The notes below the pieces were generated by a model. That model made no database searches, was not told the DNA's origin, and saw only the letters and a program-made list of their open reading frames with translations. The position numbers were made by a program, and so were the translations under genes. DNA of 64,000 nt from Hyphomonas sp. UBA5111 (lineage in GTDB: Bacteria > Pseudomonadota > Alphaproteobacteria > Caulobacterales > Hyphomonadaceae), in contig DHZF01000048.1 in assembly GCA_002414505.1 (NCBI GenBank), positions 58,548-122,547 on the forward strand, written 5' to 3'. Below, piece by piece: positions 53,898 through 63,171 of this stretch (position 1 is its first letter; every line of letters begins with the position of its first letter).

Positions 53898-55235
53898 ATG
53901 GAAGTTACCCAGACCAAGGCAGAAGGTCTTAGCCGCACGTTCGCCGTTAAAGTGCCGGCCTCGGAACTGCAGGCGAAACTCGACGAGCGGATTGAAGAAA
54001 TCCGGCCGCAAATGAAGCTCAAGGGCTTCCGTCCGGGCAAAGTGCCCGCATCCCACGTCCGCAAGCTGTATGGCCAGGACCTGATGGGCGAGTTGATCAA
54101 CAAGCTGGTCACCGAAACCAACCAGAAGGCGCTGGAAGACAATGAGCTGCGCCCGGCTGGCCAGCCAGACGTCCAGATCGATGGCGACATGGAAGCCGTG
54201 GTCAAGGGCCAGGCCGACCTGTCCTACAACATGAATGTCGATGTGATGCCGGAATTCGAGCCGGCCGATGTAAGCAAGCTGGCCATCACGCGCCCCGTCG
54301 CAGAAGTCTCCCAGGAGCAGATTGACGAGGCCCTCGGTCGTATCGCCGAACAGAACACCCAGTACGAAGCGCGCGCGAAAACGGCGAAAGCCAAGGATGG
54401 CGACGCGGTCGTCATGGATTTCGTCGGCAAGATCGATGGCGAAGCCTTTGAAGGCGGTAGCGCCGAGCAGCAGACCTTGGTTATCGGGTCCGGCCAGTTC
54501 ATCCCTGGCTTTGAAGACCAACTCGTTGGCGTGAAGGCTGGCGACGAAAAAGACGTGACCGTCACCTTCCCGGAAGAGTATGGCGCTGCCGATCTCGCCG
54601 GCAAGGAAGCCGTCTTCGAAGTGAAAGTGCATGAAGTGCGCGCGCCGAAGACCGCTGAACTCGACGATGAATTCGCCAAGGGCCTAGGCCTGGAAAGCCT
54701 TGAGCAGCTGACCGGCCTCGTGAAGGACCAGCTGAAAGCCGAGCATGATGGCGCCTCCCGCGCCAAGGCGAAGCGCAATCTTCTGGACCAGCTGGACGAA
54801 GCCCACAGCTTCGACCTGCCGCCGAACATGGTGGAGCAGGAGTTCAACCAGATCTGGCAGCAGCTGCAGGCAGAAATGGATGCTGGCCGCACGGCTGACG
54901 AAGACAAGGACAAGTCCGAGGACGAGCTCAAGGAAGAGTATCGCAAGATCGCCGAGCGCCGTGTGCGTCTTGGTCTCGTCCTCGCAGAGATCGGCCGTGT
55001 GGCGGATGTTCGCATTTCCGAGCAGGAAGTGAACCAGGCCCTGATCCGTGAAGCCCGCCAGTATCCGGGCCAGGAAACGCAGGTCGTGGAATTCTTCCGC
55101 AACAATCCGGGCGCGATGGCCCAGCTGCGCGCACCGATCTACGAAGACAAGGTCGTCGACCACATTCTGGAAGTTGCTGAAATCACCGAGGAAACGGTTT
55201 CCCGTGAGGAGCTCTTCAAGGAAGAAGACGAATAG
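53898..55235 (+). CDS. tig: Trigger factor
   Basis: 445 residues. N-terminal ribosome-binding domain with the GFRPGKVP signature (FKGFRPGKVP-type, here KGFRPGKVPASHVRKLYG) near 40-50; PPIase FKBP domain with GDAVVMDFVGKIDGEAFEGG near 165-185 and SGQFIPGFEDQLVG; and a helical C-terminal domain. It folds nascent chains at the ribosome exit. I chose ATG 53898 (MEVTQTKAEGLSR), the normal family start, over the ATG four codons earlier. A strong terminator follows at 55264. Confidence 0.95.
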   Translation: MEVTQTKAEGLSRTFAVKVPASELQAKLDERIEEIRPQMKLKGFRPGKVPASHVRKLYGQDLMGELINKLVTETNQKALEDNELRPAGQPDVQIDGDMEAVVKGQADLSYNMNVDVMPEFEPADVSKLAITRPVAEVSQEQIDEALGRIAEQNTQYEARAKTAKAKDGDAVVMDFVGKIDGEAFEGGSAEQQTLVIGSGQFIPGFEDQLVGVKAGDEKDVTVTFPEEYGAADLAGKEAVFEVKVHEVRAPKTAELDDEFAKGLGLESLEQLTGLVKDQLKAEHDGASRAKAKRNLLDQLDEAHSFDLPPNMVEQEFNQIWQQLQAEMDAGRTADEDKDKSEDELKEEYRKIAERRVRLGLVLAEIGRVADVRISEQEVNQALIREARQYPGQETQVVEFFRNNPGAMAQLRAPIYEDKVVDHILEVAEITEETVSREELFKEEDE

Positions 55236-55263
55236 TCTTCACAGCAGACGAAGTTTTGAGGAG

Positions 55264-55290
55264 AGCCGGTCCGCAGTGACCGGCTTTTTT
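55264..55290 (+). terminator. tig: Rho-independent terminator after tig
   Basis: Perfect 8-bp stem AGCCGGTC / GACCGGCT (55264-55271, 55278-55285) with a 6-base loop and a T run. It lies 28 bases after the tig stop. Confidence 0.92.
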
Positions 55291-55374
55291 CATGGGCCAA
55301 ACCTCAATAGGTAAACTGGATGTTAACCGCATACCGCGAATTTGTGTCGAATCGTAAGGAAGAGGCATCAGAAG

Positions 55375-56535
55375 ATGAGCGTCCAGAGCATTCGCCCGCA
55401 GCTGACCGAGCAGGATATCCATCGCCTGATCAAGGGCGAGACACCTGAAGACCGCGCGTCAGTGGCCCATCGTCTGTGCCGCCGCATCGCGCTGGATGTG
55501 CTGAGCGATGCCGAGCGCGAATATGCGCAGGAAATCATGGGCATCCTGGCGGATGACGCCGCCGATCTGGTGCGCCGCACCTTGTCTGTCACTCTCCGCA
55601 ACTCCCCGATCCTGCCACGCGAAATCGCTTTGAAACTGGCGCAGGATATTGAGGCGGTCGCCATTCCGGTCCTTCAGGATTCCCCTGTCTTCACCGAAGA
55701 GGATCTGATTGAACTGGTTCTGTCGGTCACCGCGGCGAAGCAGGCGGCCATCGCAAATCGGGAACATCTCTCGACCACGCTGACGGAAGTGATTTCGGAA
55801 CACGGGACCGTTGAAGCGGTCAGGATGTTGTCGGCCAATGAGGGCGCTGAATTTACCGATACCGCCTATGACAATTCGATCCGTCGGTTCGGATCGGATG
55901 AGGGCGTACAAAAAGGCCTGATCAGCCGGGAATACATCCCGACCCATATCGCTGAGAAAATGGTTTCGCTTGTGTCGGGCCAGCTGTTTGACCTGCTGGT
56001 CAATCGCCACGAACTGCCGGCCCAGATGGCCATTGACCTGGCCTCGGCCTCCCGCGAGCGGGCCACGATCGATCTGGTGGAGCAGGCGGGACGAACCTAT
56101 GATTTGCCGCGCTTTGTTTCGCAATTGCACCTTAACGGCCGCCTGACGCATTCACTCATCATGCGCGCGCTCTGCTGCGGTCAGATGCCGTTCGTCGAGC
56201 ACTCTCTGGCGGAACTCTCCGGTGTGGGGCACCAGCGTGTCTGGCTTATGATCCATGATGCAGGACCGCTCGGCTTGCAGGCCGTTTTCGACCGCGCCGG
56301 CATGCCCCGCAAGATGCTGCCAGCCTTCCGCGCCGCTGTGAACGTGTTCCATGAGACGACCCATGATGGCGGACCCAATGACAGGGCTCGTTTCCGGGCG
56401 CGCATGATTGAACGCGTACTGACACAGTTCCAGGCGATCCCGAAGGAAGACCTCGACTACCTGCTTGAAAAACTGGATTATTATTCGGAAATGGCCGCCA
56501 TGGAAGAAACCGGCGACTCGGTGGGTGCCGCCTAG
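55375..56535 (+). CDS. DUF2336 protein
   Basis: 386 residues, all-helical, with the HEAT-like repeats of DUF2336: VLSDAEREYAQEIMGILADDAADLVRRTLSVTLRNSPILPREIALKLAQDIEAVAIPVLQDSPVFTEEDL is the hallmark. These proteins are common in Caulobacterales and Rhodospirillales; their role is not known. ATG 55375 has AAGGAAG upstream, and a longer frame to 55342 is less likely. Its end overlaps by four bases with the convergent EAL-like gene. Confidence 0.9.
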   Translation: MSVQSIRPQLTEQDIHRLIKGETPEDRASVAHRLCRRIALDVLSDAEREYAQEIMGILADDAADLVRRTLSVTLRNSPILPREIALKLAQDIEAVAIPVLQDSPVFTEEDLIELVLSVTAAKQAAIANREHLSTTLTEVISEHGTVEAVRMLSANEGAEFTDTAYDNSIRRFGSDEGVQKGLISREYIPTHIAEKMVSLVSGQLFDLLVNRHELPAQMAIDLASASRERATIDLVEQAGRTYDLPRFVSQLHLNGRLTHSLIMRALCCGQMPFVEHSLAELSGVGHQRVWLMIHDAGPLGLQAVFDRAGMPRKMLPAFRAAVNVFHETTHDGGPNDRARFRARMIERVLTQFQAIPKEDLDYLLEKLDYYSEMAAMEETGDSVGAA

Positions 56536-57212
56536 CAGTCGGTCCGCATCCGAACGCCGGCCTTGACGCCGACGTTGTCCAGGAAGGCGCCATCGCGCCA
56601 ATTGGCTTTATCGGCAATGACAAGAATACCGGCAGCGCTTGCAGATTCGCAGATATCCATCAGCTCTTCATTGAGATCCAGTTCGCGGGCATCGACGCGG
56701 ATACTGTCGATCATCAGGCCAAGGCCGTCGCGCAATTGGGTCTGCCAGGATTTGCGCATGTCGATGGCAACGCGAAAGCCGCGCTTGCGGAGGCTGGCCA
56801 CGCGGTGAACCGCGTCAGAGCGACCATCGGCAAGGGCCGAATCCTGGAATTCGAGGCTGATTTCCTGCTGGCACAGAGTCGTGCGCCGAATGGCTGCGTC
56901 ACAGCCTACGGCGGTATTGTCGTCTATCAGGGCGGCCGCCGGGGCCGGGACGAGGATAGGACGGAGACGATTGTCAGAGGCGTGGGCCGCACTGGCGATT
57001 TCCAGAAGGCGATCCGCAAGCCATTTACCCGGTCCGGAAACCGCACGGGCTTCCGTCAGAGGGCCGAACGTCGCCTTTTCCTCATACTGCTGGGACAGCT
57101 CGCAGACAGCGCCGAAAGAGGTGCCGTCCAGAACATGCATTACAGGCTGGAAGCGGAGATGGACCTTCTGTCCACTGTGGGCGACAACTTTCGTTTGAAG
57201 CAATTCCCGCAT
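56532..57212 (-). CDS. Degenerate EAL-domain protein
   Basis: 226 residues with the overall course of an EAL phosphodiesterase but without its active site. LRFQPVMHVLDGTSFGAVCEL stands where active enzymes have YQP...VEALLRW, so the EAL Glu is gone; ISLEFQDSALAD replaces LEITE; FRVAIDMRKSW replaces IALDDFGTG; SIRVDAREL replaces VKIDR. It would not cut c-di-GMP and may act as a binding or scaffold protein. ATG 57212 has GGGAAGAG upstream; the longer frame to 57368 reaches into the NUDIX gene. It faces the DUF2336 gene. Confidence 0.75.
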   Translation of the reverse strand: MRELLQTKVVAHSGQKVHLRFQPVMHVLDGTSFGAVCELSQQYEEKATFGPLTEARAVSGPGKWLADRLLEIASAAHASDNRLRPILVPAPAAALIDDNTAVGCDAAIRRTTLCQQEISLEFQDSALADGRSDAVHRVASLRKRGFRVAIDMRKSWQTQLRDGLGLMIDSIRVDARELDLNEELMDICESASAAGILVIADKANWRDGAFLDNVGVKAGVRMRTDC

Positions 57213-57330
57213 CACTCTTCCCGTCTTTCTGACCGTGCCTATTGCCTTCCCTAAGGGAGAGGATTGAAGATCACGCGCAGAAATCCGTGCGGATTTTGAG
57301 GAAATTTGACAGAAAAACGGGACCATAAGA

Positions 57331-58134
57331 ATGACAATCACGCCCGATGCGCCACGACTCTCCGCCACAGTCCTTATTGTTCGGGATGGTTCGCCCGTTC
57401 CTGAAGTGCTGATGGTGAAACGTCATTACCAGATCGATTTCGCGGCCGGCGCGCTCGTTTTTCCTGGCGGCAAGGCGACACCGGAAGATTCCAGCGCAGA
57501 CTGGAACCCCTATACCGATGGCGATTTCGGTCCGGTCCAACAGGATGCGCGGATCGCGGCGGTGCGCGAGGCATTCGAGGAGTCGGGCCTGTTGCTGGCG
57601 CGGCCCCGGTCCCGGCGCGGGACCAACCAACCATTGGTGGGCCCGGACATGGCGGAGAAACTGGACCCGTTCCGCTCAGCCGTGGATCGCGGTGAGCAAA
57701 GTTTCCTTGAGCTGATCCGGGACAATGACCTTGTCCTTGCGCTGGATAGCCTCGTGCATTTCGGCCACTGGATTACCCCGGACATGATGCCCAAACGGTT
57801 CGACACGCATTTCTATGTCGCACCGGCGCCGCCAGACCAGATCGCTGCGCATGATGGGCGGGAGACGACTGATTCTGTCTGGATCGGCGCGCAGGCTGCC
57901 TTGGAGGCAGAGGAGGCGGGAGAGGCGGTCATCATTTTCCCGACCCGGATGAATTTGAAGAAGTTCGCGACAGCGAGTTCTGTGGCCGATGCCGTGGACC
58001 GGTTCGGCCGCGAGACCGTCGTGACGGTGAAGCCCCAGCAATCCGAGACCCCGGAAGGAGAGCCGTGCCTGATCATTCCCGAAGTGGAGGGGTATGGTCA
58101 GACCGTGGAATTGCTGTCGCGGGTGAACGTCTAG
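57331..58134 (+). CDS. NUDIX hydrolase
   Basis: 267 residues. The start SATVLIVRDGSPVPEVLMVKRH and the expanded NUDIX box, with GGK near 49-51 and REAFEESGLLL near 84-94, mark the family. An insertion of about 15 residues between the Gly part and the REAFEES part is typical of the longer NUDT19/RppH-unlike group that includes acyl-CoA diphosphatases. Substrate prediction (CoA derivatives) is only a guess. The ribosome site before ATG 57331 is weak. The gene is divergent from the EAL-like gene, and its stop is six bases from the end of hslU. Confidence 0.85.
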   Translation: MTITPDAPRLSATVLIVRDGSPVPEVLMVKRHYQIDFAAGALVFPGGKATPEDSSADWNPYTDGDFGPVQQDARIAAVREAFEESGLLLARPRSRRGTNQPLVGPDMAEKLDPFRSAVDRGEQSFLELIRDNDLVLALDSLVHFGHWITPDMMPKRFDTHFYVAPAPPDQIAAHDGRETTDSVWIGAQAALEAEEAGEAVIIFPTRMNLKKFATASSVADAVDRFGRETVVTVKPQQSETPEGEPCLIIPEVEGYGQTVELLSRVNV

Positions 58135-58140
58135 CTCACG

Positions 58141-59445
58141 CTAGAGAATGAATTTCGACAGGTCCGCATCGCCGGCCAGGCTCGCGACACGTTCATTCAC
58201 ATAGTCCGGCGTGATCGTGATGGTCTCGCCTGTCTTGTCAGGGGCCTCGAAGCTGATCTCGTCCAGCAGGCGCTCTAGCACCGTCTGCAACCGACGCGCG
58301 CCAATATTCTCGACGCTGCTGTTTACGGCTTCGGCCAGGTCGGCGAGGCGGTCGATGGCGGCGTCCTCGAATTCCAGCGTGACGCCTTCGGCCTGCATCA
58401 GCGCCTGGTACTGGCGGATCAGGCTGGCCTCCGGCTCAACAAGGATCCGGCGCAAATCGTCGCGTGTCAGCGCATCCAGTTCGACGCGGATAGGCAGGCG
58501 GCCTTGCAGCTCCGGTAGGAGGTCAGAGGGTTTGGACACATGGAATGCGCCCGAAGCGATGAAGAGGATATGGTCGGTCTTTACGGCGCCGCGCTTTGTG
58601 CTGACCGTGGTTCCCTCGATCAGCGGGAGCAGGTCGCGCTGGACGCCTTCGCGGCTGACATCGGCGCCGCCGCGACCCTGCTTGGCCGCGACCTTGTCGA
58701 TCTCGTCAAGGAAGACGATGCCATCCTCTTCCACGGCGTGAACCGCTTCGCGGACAATCGCATCTTCATCCAGCAGGCGGTCCGATTCTTCCTCAATCAG
58801 TGGCTGGTAGGCTTCCTTGACCGTCGTGCGCACACGCTTGGTGCGTCCGCCCATCGCCTTGCCAAGCATGTCGGAGAGGTTGATCATGCCCATGGAACCG
58901 CCCTGGCCGGGGATATCCATCATCTGCATCGGGCTGCCGGTTTCGGCAATGTCGAGATCGACTGGCTTGTCATCCAGCTCCCCGGCGCGGAGCTTGCCGC
59001 GAAAGACTTCCCGCGTGGAGGACTGGGCCTCTTCTCCGACCAGGGCATCCAGTAGGCGCTCCTCGGCCGCGTCCTTGGCTTGGGCTGCTACGCCTTCGCG
59101 CTTCTGTTCGCGAATCATGGAGATCGAGGCTTCAACCAGGTCCCGGATGATCTGTTCCACATCGCGGCCGACATAGCCGACTTCGGTGAATTTTGTGGCT
59201 TCGACTTTGAGGAAGGGCGCATTGGCGAGCCGGGCGAGGCGGCGCGAGACTTCGGTCTTGCCGACGCCCGTAGGGCCGATCATCAGGATGTTCTTCGGTG
59301 TGATCTCGCCCCGGATGGAGTCGGGTGCCTTTTTCCGGCGCCAGCGGTTCCGCAATGCAATGGCGACGGCGCGCTTGGCGCCCGTCTGGCCAACAATATG
59401 GCGATCAAGTTCAGCAACGATCTCGCGGGGGGTAAGGTCTTTCAT
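58141..59445 (-). CDS. hslU: HslU, ATPase subunit of HslUV protease
   Basis: 434 residues, full length. It begins [36 protein letters not shown]; Walker A is [11 protein letters not shown] near 53-63, Walker B is [10 protein letters not shown] near 245-254, the sensor region [29 protein letters not shown] follows, and the terminal ADLSKFIL inserts into HslV. It unfolds substrates for HslV. It is transcribed after hslV, with 65 bases between them. Confidence 0.96.
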   Translation of the reverse strand: MKDLTPREIVAELDRHIVGQTGAKRAVAIALRNRWRRKKAPDSIRGEITPKNILMIGPTGVGKTEVSRRLARLANAPFLKVEATKFTEVGYVGRDVEQIIRDLVEASISMIREQKREGVAAQAKDAAEERLLDALVGEEAQSSTREVFRGKLRAGELDDKPVDLDIAETGSPMQMMDIPGQGGSMGMINLSDMLGKAMGGRTKRVRTTVKEAYQPLIEEESDRLLDEDAIVREAVHAVEEDGIVFLDEIDKVAAKQGRGGADVSREGVQRDLLPLIEGTTVSTKRGAVKTDHILFIASGAFHVSKPSDLLPELQGRLPIRVELDALTRDDLRRILVEPEASLIRQYQALMQAEGVTLEFEDAAIDRLADLAEAVNSSVENIGARRLQTVLERLLDEISFEAPDKTGETITITPDYVNERVASLAGDADLSKFIL

Positions 59446-59510
59446 CAGGTTTTCCAGACTGGGGCTGGCCTGTCAGCCAGCGTGGAACAGGGGCGCGAAA
59501 GGCGCGGACA

Positions 59511-60068
59511 TCAAAGGTCCAGCGTTTCCAGCGTGAAATGGCTATTGGTGTAAACGCAGATGTCGGCGGCGATTTGCATGGCCTTTCGCCCGATCTCTTC
59601 GGCGTCATCTTCGTACTCGTAGAGGCCGCGCGCGGCGGCGAGCGCGAAATTGCCGCCAGAGCCCACGGCGACGACATTGTGTTCCGGCTCGAGCACGTCG
59701 CCTGCGCCCGTGATGACCAGCGTCGATTCCTTGTCGGCAACGATCAGCAGGGCTTCGAGCTTTTGCAGGTATTTCTCGGTGCGCCAATCCTTGGCGAGTT
59801 CGACGGCCGCGCGCTGGAGTTGGCCCGGATGGCGTTCCAGCTTGGCTTCGAGTCGTTCGAACAGGGTGAAGGCGTCTGCGGTGGCACCGGCAAACCCGGC
59901 GAGGATCTCACCGCCGGCGAGGCGGCGCACCTTGCGGGCATTGCCCTTCATGATGGTCTGGCCCATGGAAACCTGGCCATCGCTGAGCATTACGAGTTTC
60001 TGGCCTTTCCGGACGGCAAGGATGGTGGTGCCGTGCCAGATGGCCGCGCTGTGGCTGTCATTCGTCAT
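59511..60068 (-). CDS. hslV: HslV, peptidase subunit of HslUV protease
   Basis: 185 residues. The catalytic Thr is in [39 protein letters not shown]; a short leader of about 14 residues before it must be removed, as in several alphaproteobacterial HslV. Later motifs are [17 protein letters not shown] and [16 protein letters not shown]. Twelve subunits form the proteolytic core fed by HslU. I chose the ATG at 60068; the frame runs to 60131 but homologues do not extend that far. Confidence 0.94.
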   Translation of the reverse strand: MTNDSHSAAIWHGTTILAVRKGQKLVMLSDGQVSMGQTIMKGNARKVRRLAGGEILAGFAGATADAFTLFERLEAKLERHPGQLQRAAVELAKDWRTEKYLQKLEALLIVADKESTLVITGAGDVLEPEHNVVAVGSGGNFALAAARGLYEYEDDAEEIGRKAMQIAADICVYTNSHFTLETLDL

Positions 60069-60137
60069 GTGCTCTGATGTGGCCGATCCACGCTGTCTGT
60101 TCAAGAGAGTACCTGTTACATGAGTTTCCACAGGGAT

Positions 60138-60155
60138 ATGTCATATAAGTGTAGC
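60138..60155 (+). promoter_or_regulatory. Pho box upstream of pstC
   Basis: ATGTCAT-ATAA-GTGTAGC: two 7-base half-sites with a 4-base AT spacer, close to the PhoB consensus CTGTCAT-AWAW-CTGTMAY. It lies 42 bases before the pstC start. Confidence 0.65.
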
Positions 60156-60197
60156 TTTGCCCGGCTATCTGGGCGCGGATGGAAGGGAACCGCCTGA

Positions 60198-61613
60198 ATG
60201 GTGCAGCAGCTCGGCCAACTACCTATGGGATGGTTGCTGACCGCGCTGCTTGTCTTCGTGGTCACGACCGGATTCTCTGTGGGGCGGATACGGGCTGAGC
60301 GGTACCTCGTTTCAGGCGGCCACAAATTCCATTCGCGCGGTAATTATCACGGATATTATGTCGCGATGTGGGGGCTGTTGCCCACATTGCTGATCGCAGC
60401 TGTGTATGTCCTGTTCTCGCAGACCGCAGTTTTTGGCTTGCTCAACAGTGAGCTGCCCGAAGGCTTTCACACCCTCTCCAAAGCTGAACTCCAATCCTAT
60501 CTGGAAGCGGTTGCCGGCGCGGCAAAAACGGGCGGGTATGCGGGCGCGGACCGCATCTTCGCGACGGTCACCAGCCGCTTCCTCGAACTTTCCGGCAGCC
60601 TGAAGGCGGCGACCCTGGCGGCCATGATCCTCTCTGCCATTGGGGGCATTGCCTATGCCCGCCGGAAAGTGGCCCCGGATTTCCGCGCGCGACTGAAGGT
60701 GGAGCGAGGGGCTGAGGCCTTCCTGTTCCTGTGCGCGGCGATCGCTATCGCCACCACGGTCGGGATCGTGGCTTCGCTGCTCTATGAGAGCCTGCGCTTC
60801 TTCGCGCAGGTGCCCGTCACGGATTTCCTGTTCGGCACGCGCTGGAATGCCCAGACCAGCGCGGAGTTTGGCGCGCTACCGCTTTTCTTCGGCACGTTCA
60901 TGATCGCCCTGATCGCCATGTTCGTGGCGGCGCCGATTGGCCTCTTTGCCGCGATCTACCTGTCCGAATACGCCTCTGTGCGGACCCGGCGCTACATGAA
61001 GCCCTTGCTGGAGATGCTGGCCGGCATCCCGACTGTTGTTTACGGCTTCTTCGCGCTCTTGGTGATTGCGCCGGGCGTGCGTGCGGCAGCGCTCGGCATC
61101 AATTCGCTCCTGATCAATATCGGCGTGACCTCGGAACCGTTCCTGGCCGCCCAACCGACCAGTGCGCTTGCCGCCGGTCTCGTCATGGGCGTCATGGTCA
61201 TTCCGTTCGTGTCGTCGCTCTCGGATGACGTGATCAACGCTGTCCCGCAGACCCTGCGCGACGCGGCATTCGCCATGGGCGCAACCAAGTCAGAGACCAT
61301 CAAGCAGATCATCCTGCCAGCTGCCTTGCCCGGCATCGTTGCGTCAATGCTGCTGGCCGTATCGCGCGCTATTGGTGAGACCATGATCGTGGTGATGGCG
61401 GCCGGGCAGCGGGCCCGCATCTCCTTCGATCCGTCAACGGATTTGACGACCATTACCGTTCAGATCGTGGCGCTCCTGACGGGCGAGACGCAATTCGACA
61501 GCCCGAAGACACTGTCGGCGTTCGCGCTTGGTCTTGTCCTGTTCCTCGTCACGCTCGGTTTCAACCTGATCGCCCTGCGGGTCGTGCAGCGATACAGGGA
61601 AAAATATGAGTAA
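60198..61613 (+). CDS. pstC: Phosphate ABC transporter permease PstC
   Basis: 471 residues, longer than the 300-320 of E. coli PstC. The extra N-terminal part has membrane segments near 8-28, 55-75 and 140-160 and a periplasmic stretch. The permease core from about 230 carries the EAA-type loop AMGATKSETIKQIILPAALPGIVASML and MLAGIPTVVYGFFALLVIAPG. It passes phosphate through the inner membrane with PstA. ATG 60198 has GGAAGGGAA upstream and a Pho box in the leader. It overlaps pstA by eight bases. No pstS is in the window. Confidence 0.94.
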   Translation: MVQQLGQLPMGWLLTALLVFVVTTGFSVGRIRAERYLVSGGHKFHSRGNYHGYYVAMWGLLPTLLIAAVYVLFSQTAVFGLLNSELPEGFHTLSKAELQSYLEAVAGAAKTGGYAGADRIFATVTSRFLELSGSLKAATLAAMILSAIGGIAYARRKVAPDFRARLKVERGAEAFLFLCAAIAIATTVGIVASLLYESLRFFAQVPVTDFLFGTRWNAQTSAEFGALPLFFGTFMIALIAMFVAAPIGLFAAIYLSEYASVRTRRYMKPLLEMLAGIPTVVYGFFALLVIAPGVRAAALGINSLLINIGVTSEPFLAAQPTSALAAGLVMGVMVIPFVSSLSDDVINAVPQTLRDAAFAMGATKSETIKQIILPAALPGIVASMLLAVSRAIGETMIVVMAAGQRARISFDPSTDLTTITVQIVALLTGETQFDSPKTLSAFALGLVLFLVTLGFNLIALRVVQRYREKYE

Positions 61614-63171
61614 TCCTCCGGAAACCTCCCTCCAGTCTGAAAAGGCATTGAAGCGCCTTCGCCGGCGGCGCGCTGCGGACATGCGTTTCCGCATGTATGG
61701 GCTGGCCGCGCTCGGCTTTGCGCTGTTCTCTCTGGTTTTCCTGATCACTGCGATTGCCTGGAAGGCGAGCGGGGCGGTGACCTATCATGTCGTGAAAACC
61801 GATATTGTCCTCACGCCGGAACGCATTGCCCCGGACGGAAATGCGTCGCCGGAAGAGATCACGCGCAACATAGAGGGCTTCTACACCCTTGTGCGCGACG
61901 ATTTGTTTGCACGCTTCCCGAACGCAGGGGACAGCCTCGCGGTCAGGCAGGATTTCAGCGCACTGGTTGACCGATTGGCCGTTTTGCCGCTGGCGCGCCG
62001 TGTCGCGCGTCATCCGTCCCTGATCGGCCAGACCGTCACCGTGGAAGTTCCGGTTTCTGATGATGTGGATCTCTTCCTGAAGCGATCTTCGCCCCGGAGT
62101 GTTCCTTTCCGGATTGGAACGGGTGCGCAGCTCAGTTCGGGGCAGGACGATAGCATGGTGCTGACTCAGCCGGATCTGGCATCTGTGCGCGCCACGCTCA
62201 CGGCGCTGGGAGAGCAGGACGGTGTCCCGTCGGTCTTCGTCACAAGCAAGGGCGCAGTTGCGCGCCTGAGCGATCTGGGCGATCAGACTGCAACATTCGA
62301 ATTGCTTGCCGGCGATGTGGCAGATTTTGAAGGTACGCCGCTCAAGGGCCTGATCGTGACCGTTCCGGAAAGCCGCCGGACCATTTCGGACCTTCAGATT
62401 GCATGGGCTCTGGCCCTGAGATCCGAAGGTGTCATCCGGCGCGTGCCGCATACGAGCCTGCTGACCCGTACTGACAGCACCTATCCGGAACTTGCCGGGT
62501 CATTGGCCGCGATTGTTGGATCGCTGCTGACGATGCTGGTCACGGGCATGGTGGCCATTCCGATGGGGATTTTTGCCGCCATCTTCCTGGAGGAGTTTGC
62601 TCCCAAGAACCGGCTGACCCAGTTGATCGAGGTGAACATCAACAATCTGGCCGCCGTGCCCTCCATCGTGTTCGGCCTTCTGGGGGCCACGCTGCTGCTC
62701 GGCACATTCGGCTTGCCACGGTCTGCACCGCTGGTGGGCGGGCTTGTGCTGGCCCTGCTGATCCTGCCTGTGGTCATCATTGCCGCCCGTGCGGCCCTGC
62801 GCGCCGTGCCGCCCTCCATTCGGAGCGGGGCGCTCGCTGTGGGAGCATCGCGCATGCAGGCCGTGTTTCACCATGTCCTGCCGCTGGCCTTTCCCGGCAT
62901 GCTAACCGGGGCCATCCTTGGCATGGCGCGGGCGCTGGGCGAGACGGCCCCCTTGTTGTTGATTGGTATGGTGGCATTCGTCGCTGAAGTCCCTTCGTCC
63001 ACGACGGACGAGGCGACAGCCCTGCCGGTGCTGATCTATAGCTGGGCCTCAAATGCAGAGCGGGCCTGGGAGCCGATGACCGCAGCCGTCATAGTCATCC
63101 TGCTCGCGCTGCTTGTTATTATGAACGTCATCGTCGTCATGTTGCGGCGCAAATTCGAGCGGAGATGGTGA
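61606..63171 (+). CDS. pstA: Phosphate ABC transporter permease PstA
   Basis: 521 residues, with a long N-terminal extension: one membrane segment near 28-50 followed by about 230 residues outside the membrane (DUF3333-like, with [11 protein letters not shown] and [20 protein letters not shown]). The permease core starts near 290; its loop [41 protein letters not shown] is typical PstA. It pairs with PstC. Its stop overlaps the pstB start by one base (TGATG). Confidence 0.94.
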   Translation: MSNPPETSLQSEKALKRLRRRRAADMRFRMYGLAALGFALFSLVFLITAIAWKASGAVTYHVVKTDIVLTPERIAPDGNASPEEITRNIEGFYTLVRDDLFARFPNAGDSLAVRQDFSALVDRLAVLPLARRVARHPSLIGQTVTVEVPVSDDVDLFLKRSSPRSVPFRIGTGAQLSSGQDDSMVLTQPDLASVRATLTALGEQDGVPSVFVTSKGAVARLSDLGDQTATFELLAGDVADFEGTPLKGLIVTVPESRRTISDLQIAWALALRSEGVIRRVPHTSLLTRTDSTYPELAGSLAAIVGSLLTMLVTGMVAIPMGIFAAIFLEEFAPKNRLTQLIEVNINNLAAVPSIVFGLLGATLLLGTFGLPRSAPLVGGLVLALLILPVVIIAARAALRAVPPSIRSGALAVGASRMQAVFHHVLPLAFPGMLTGAILGMARALGETAPLLLIGMVAFVAEVPSSTTDEATALPVLIYSWASNAERAWEPMTAAVIVILLALLVIMNVIVVMLRRKFERRW

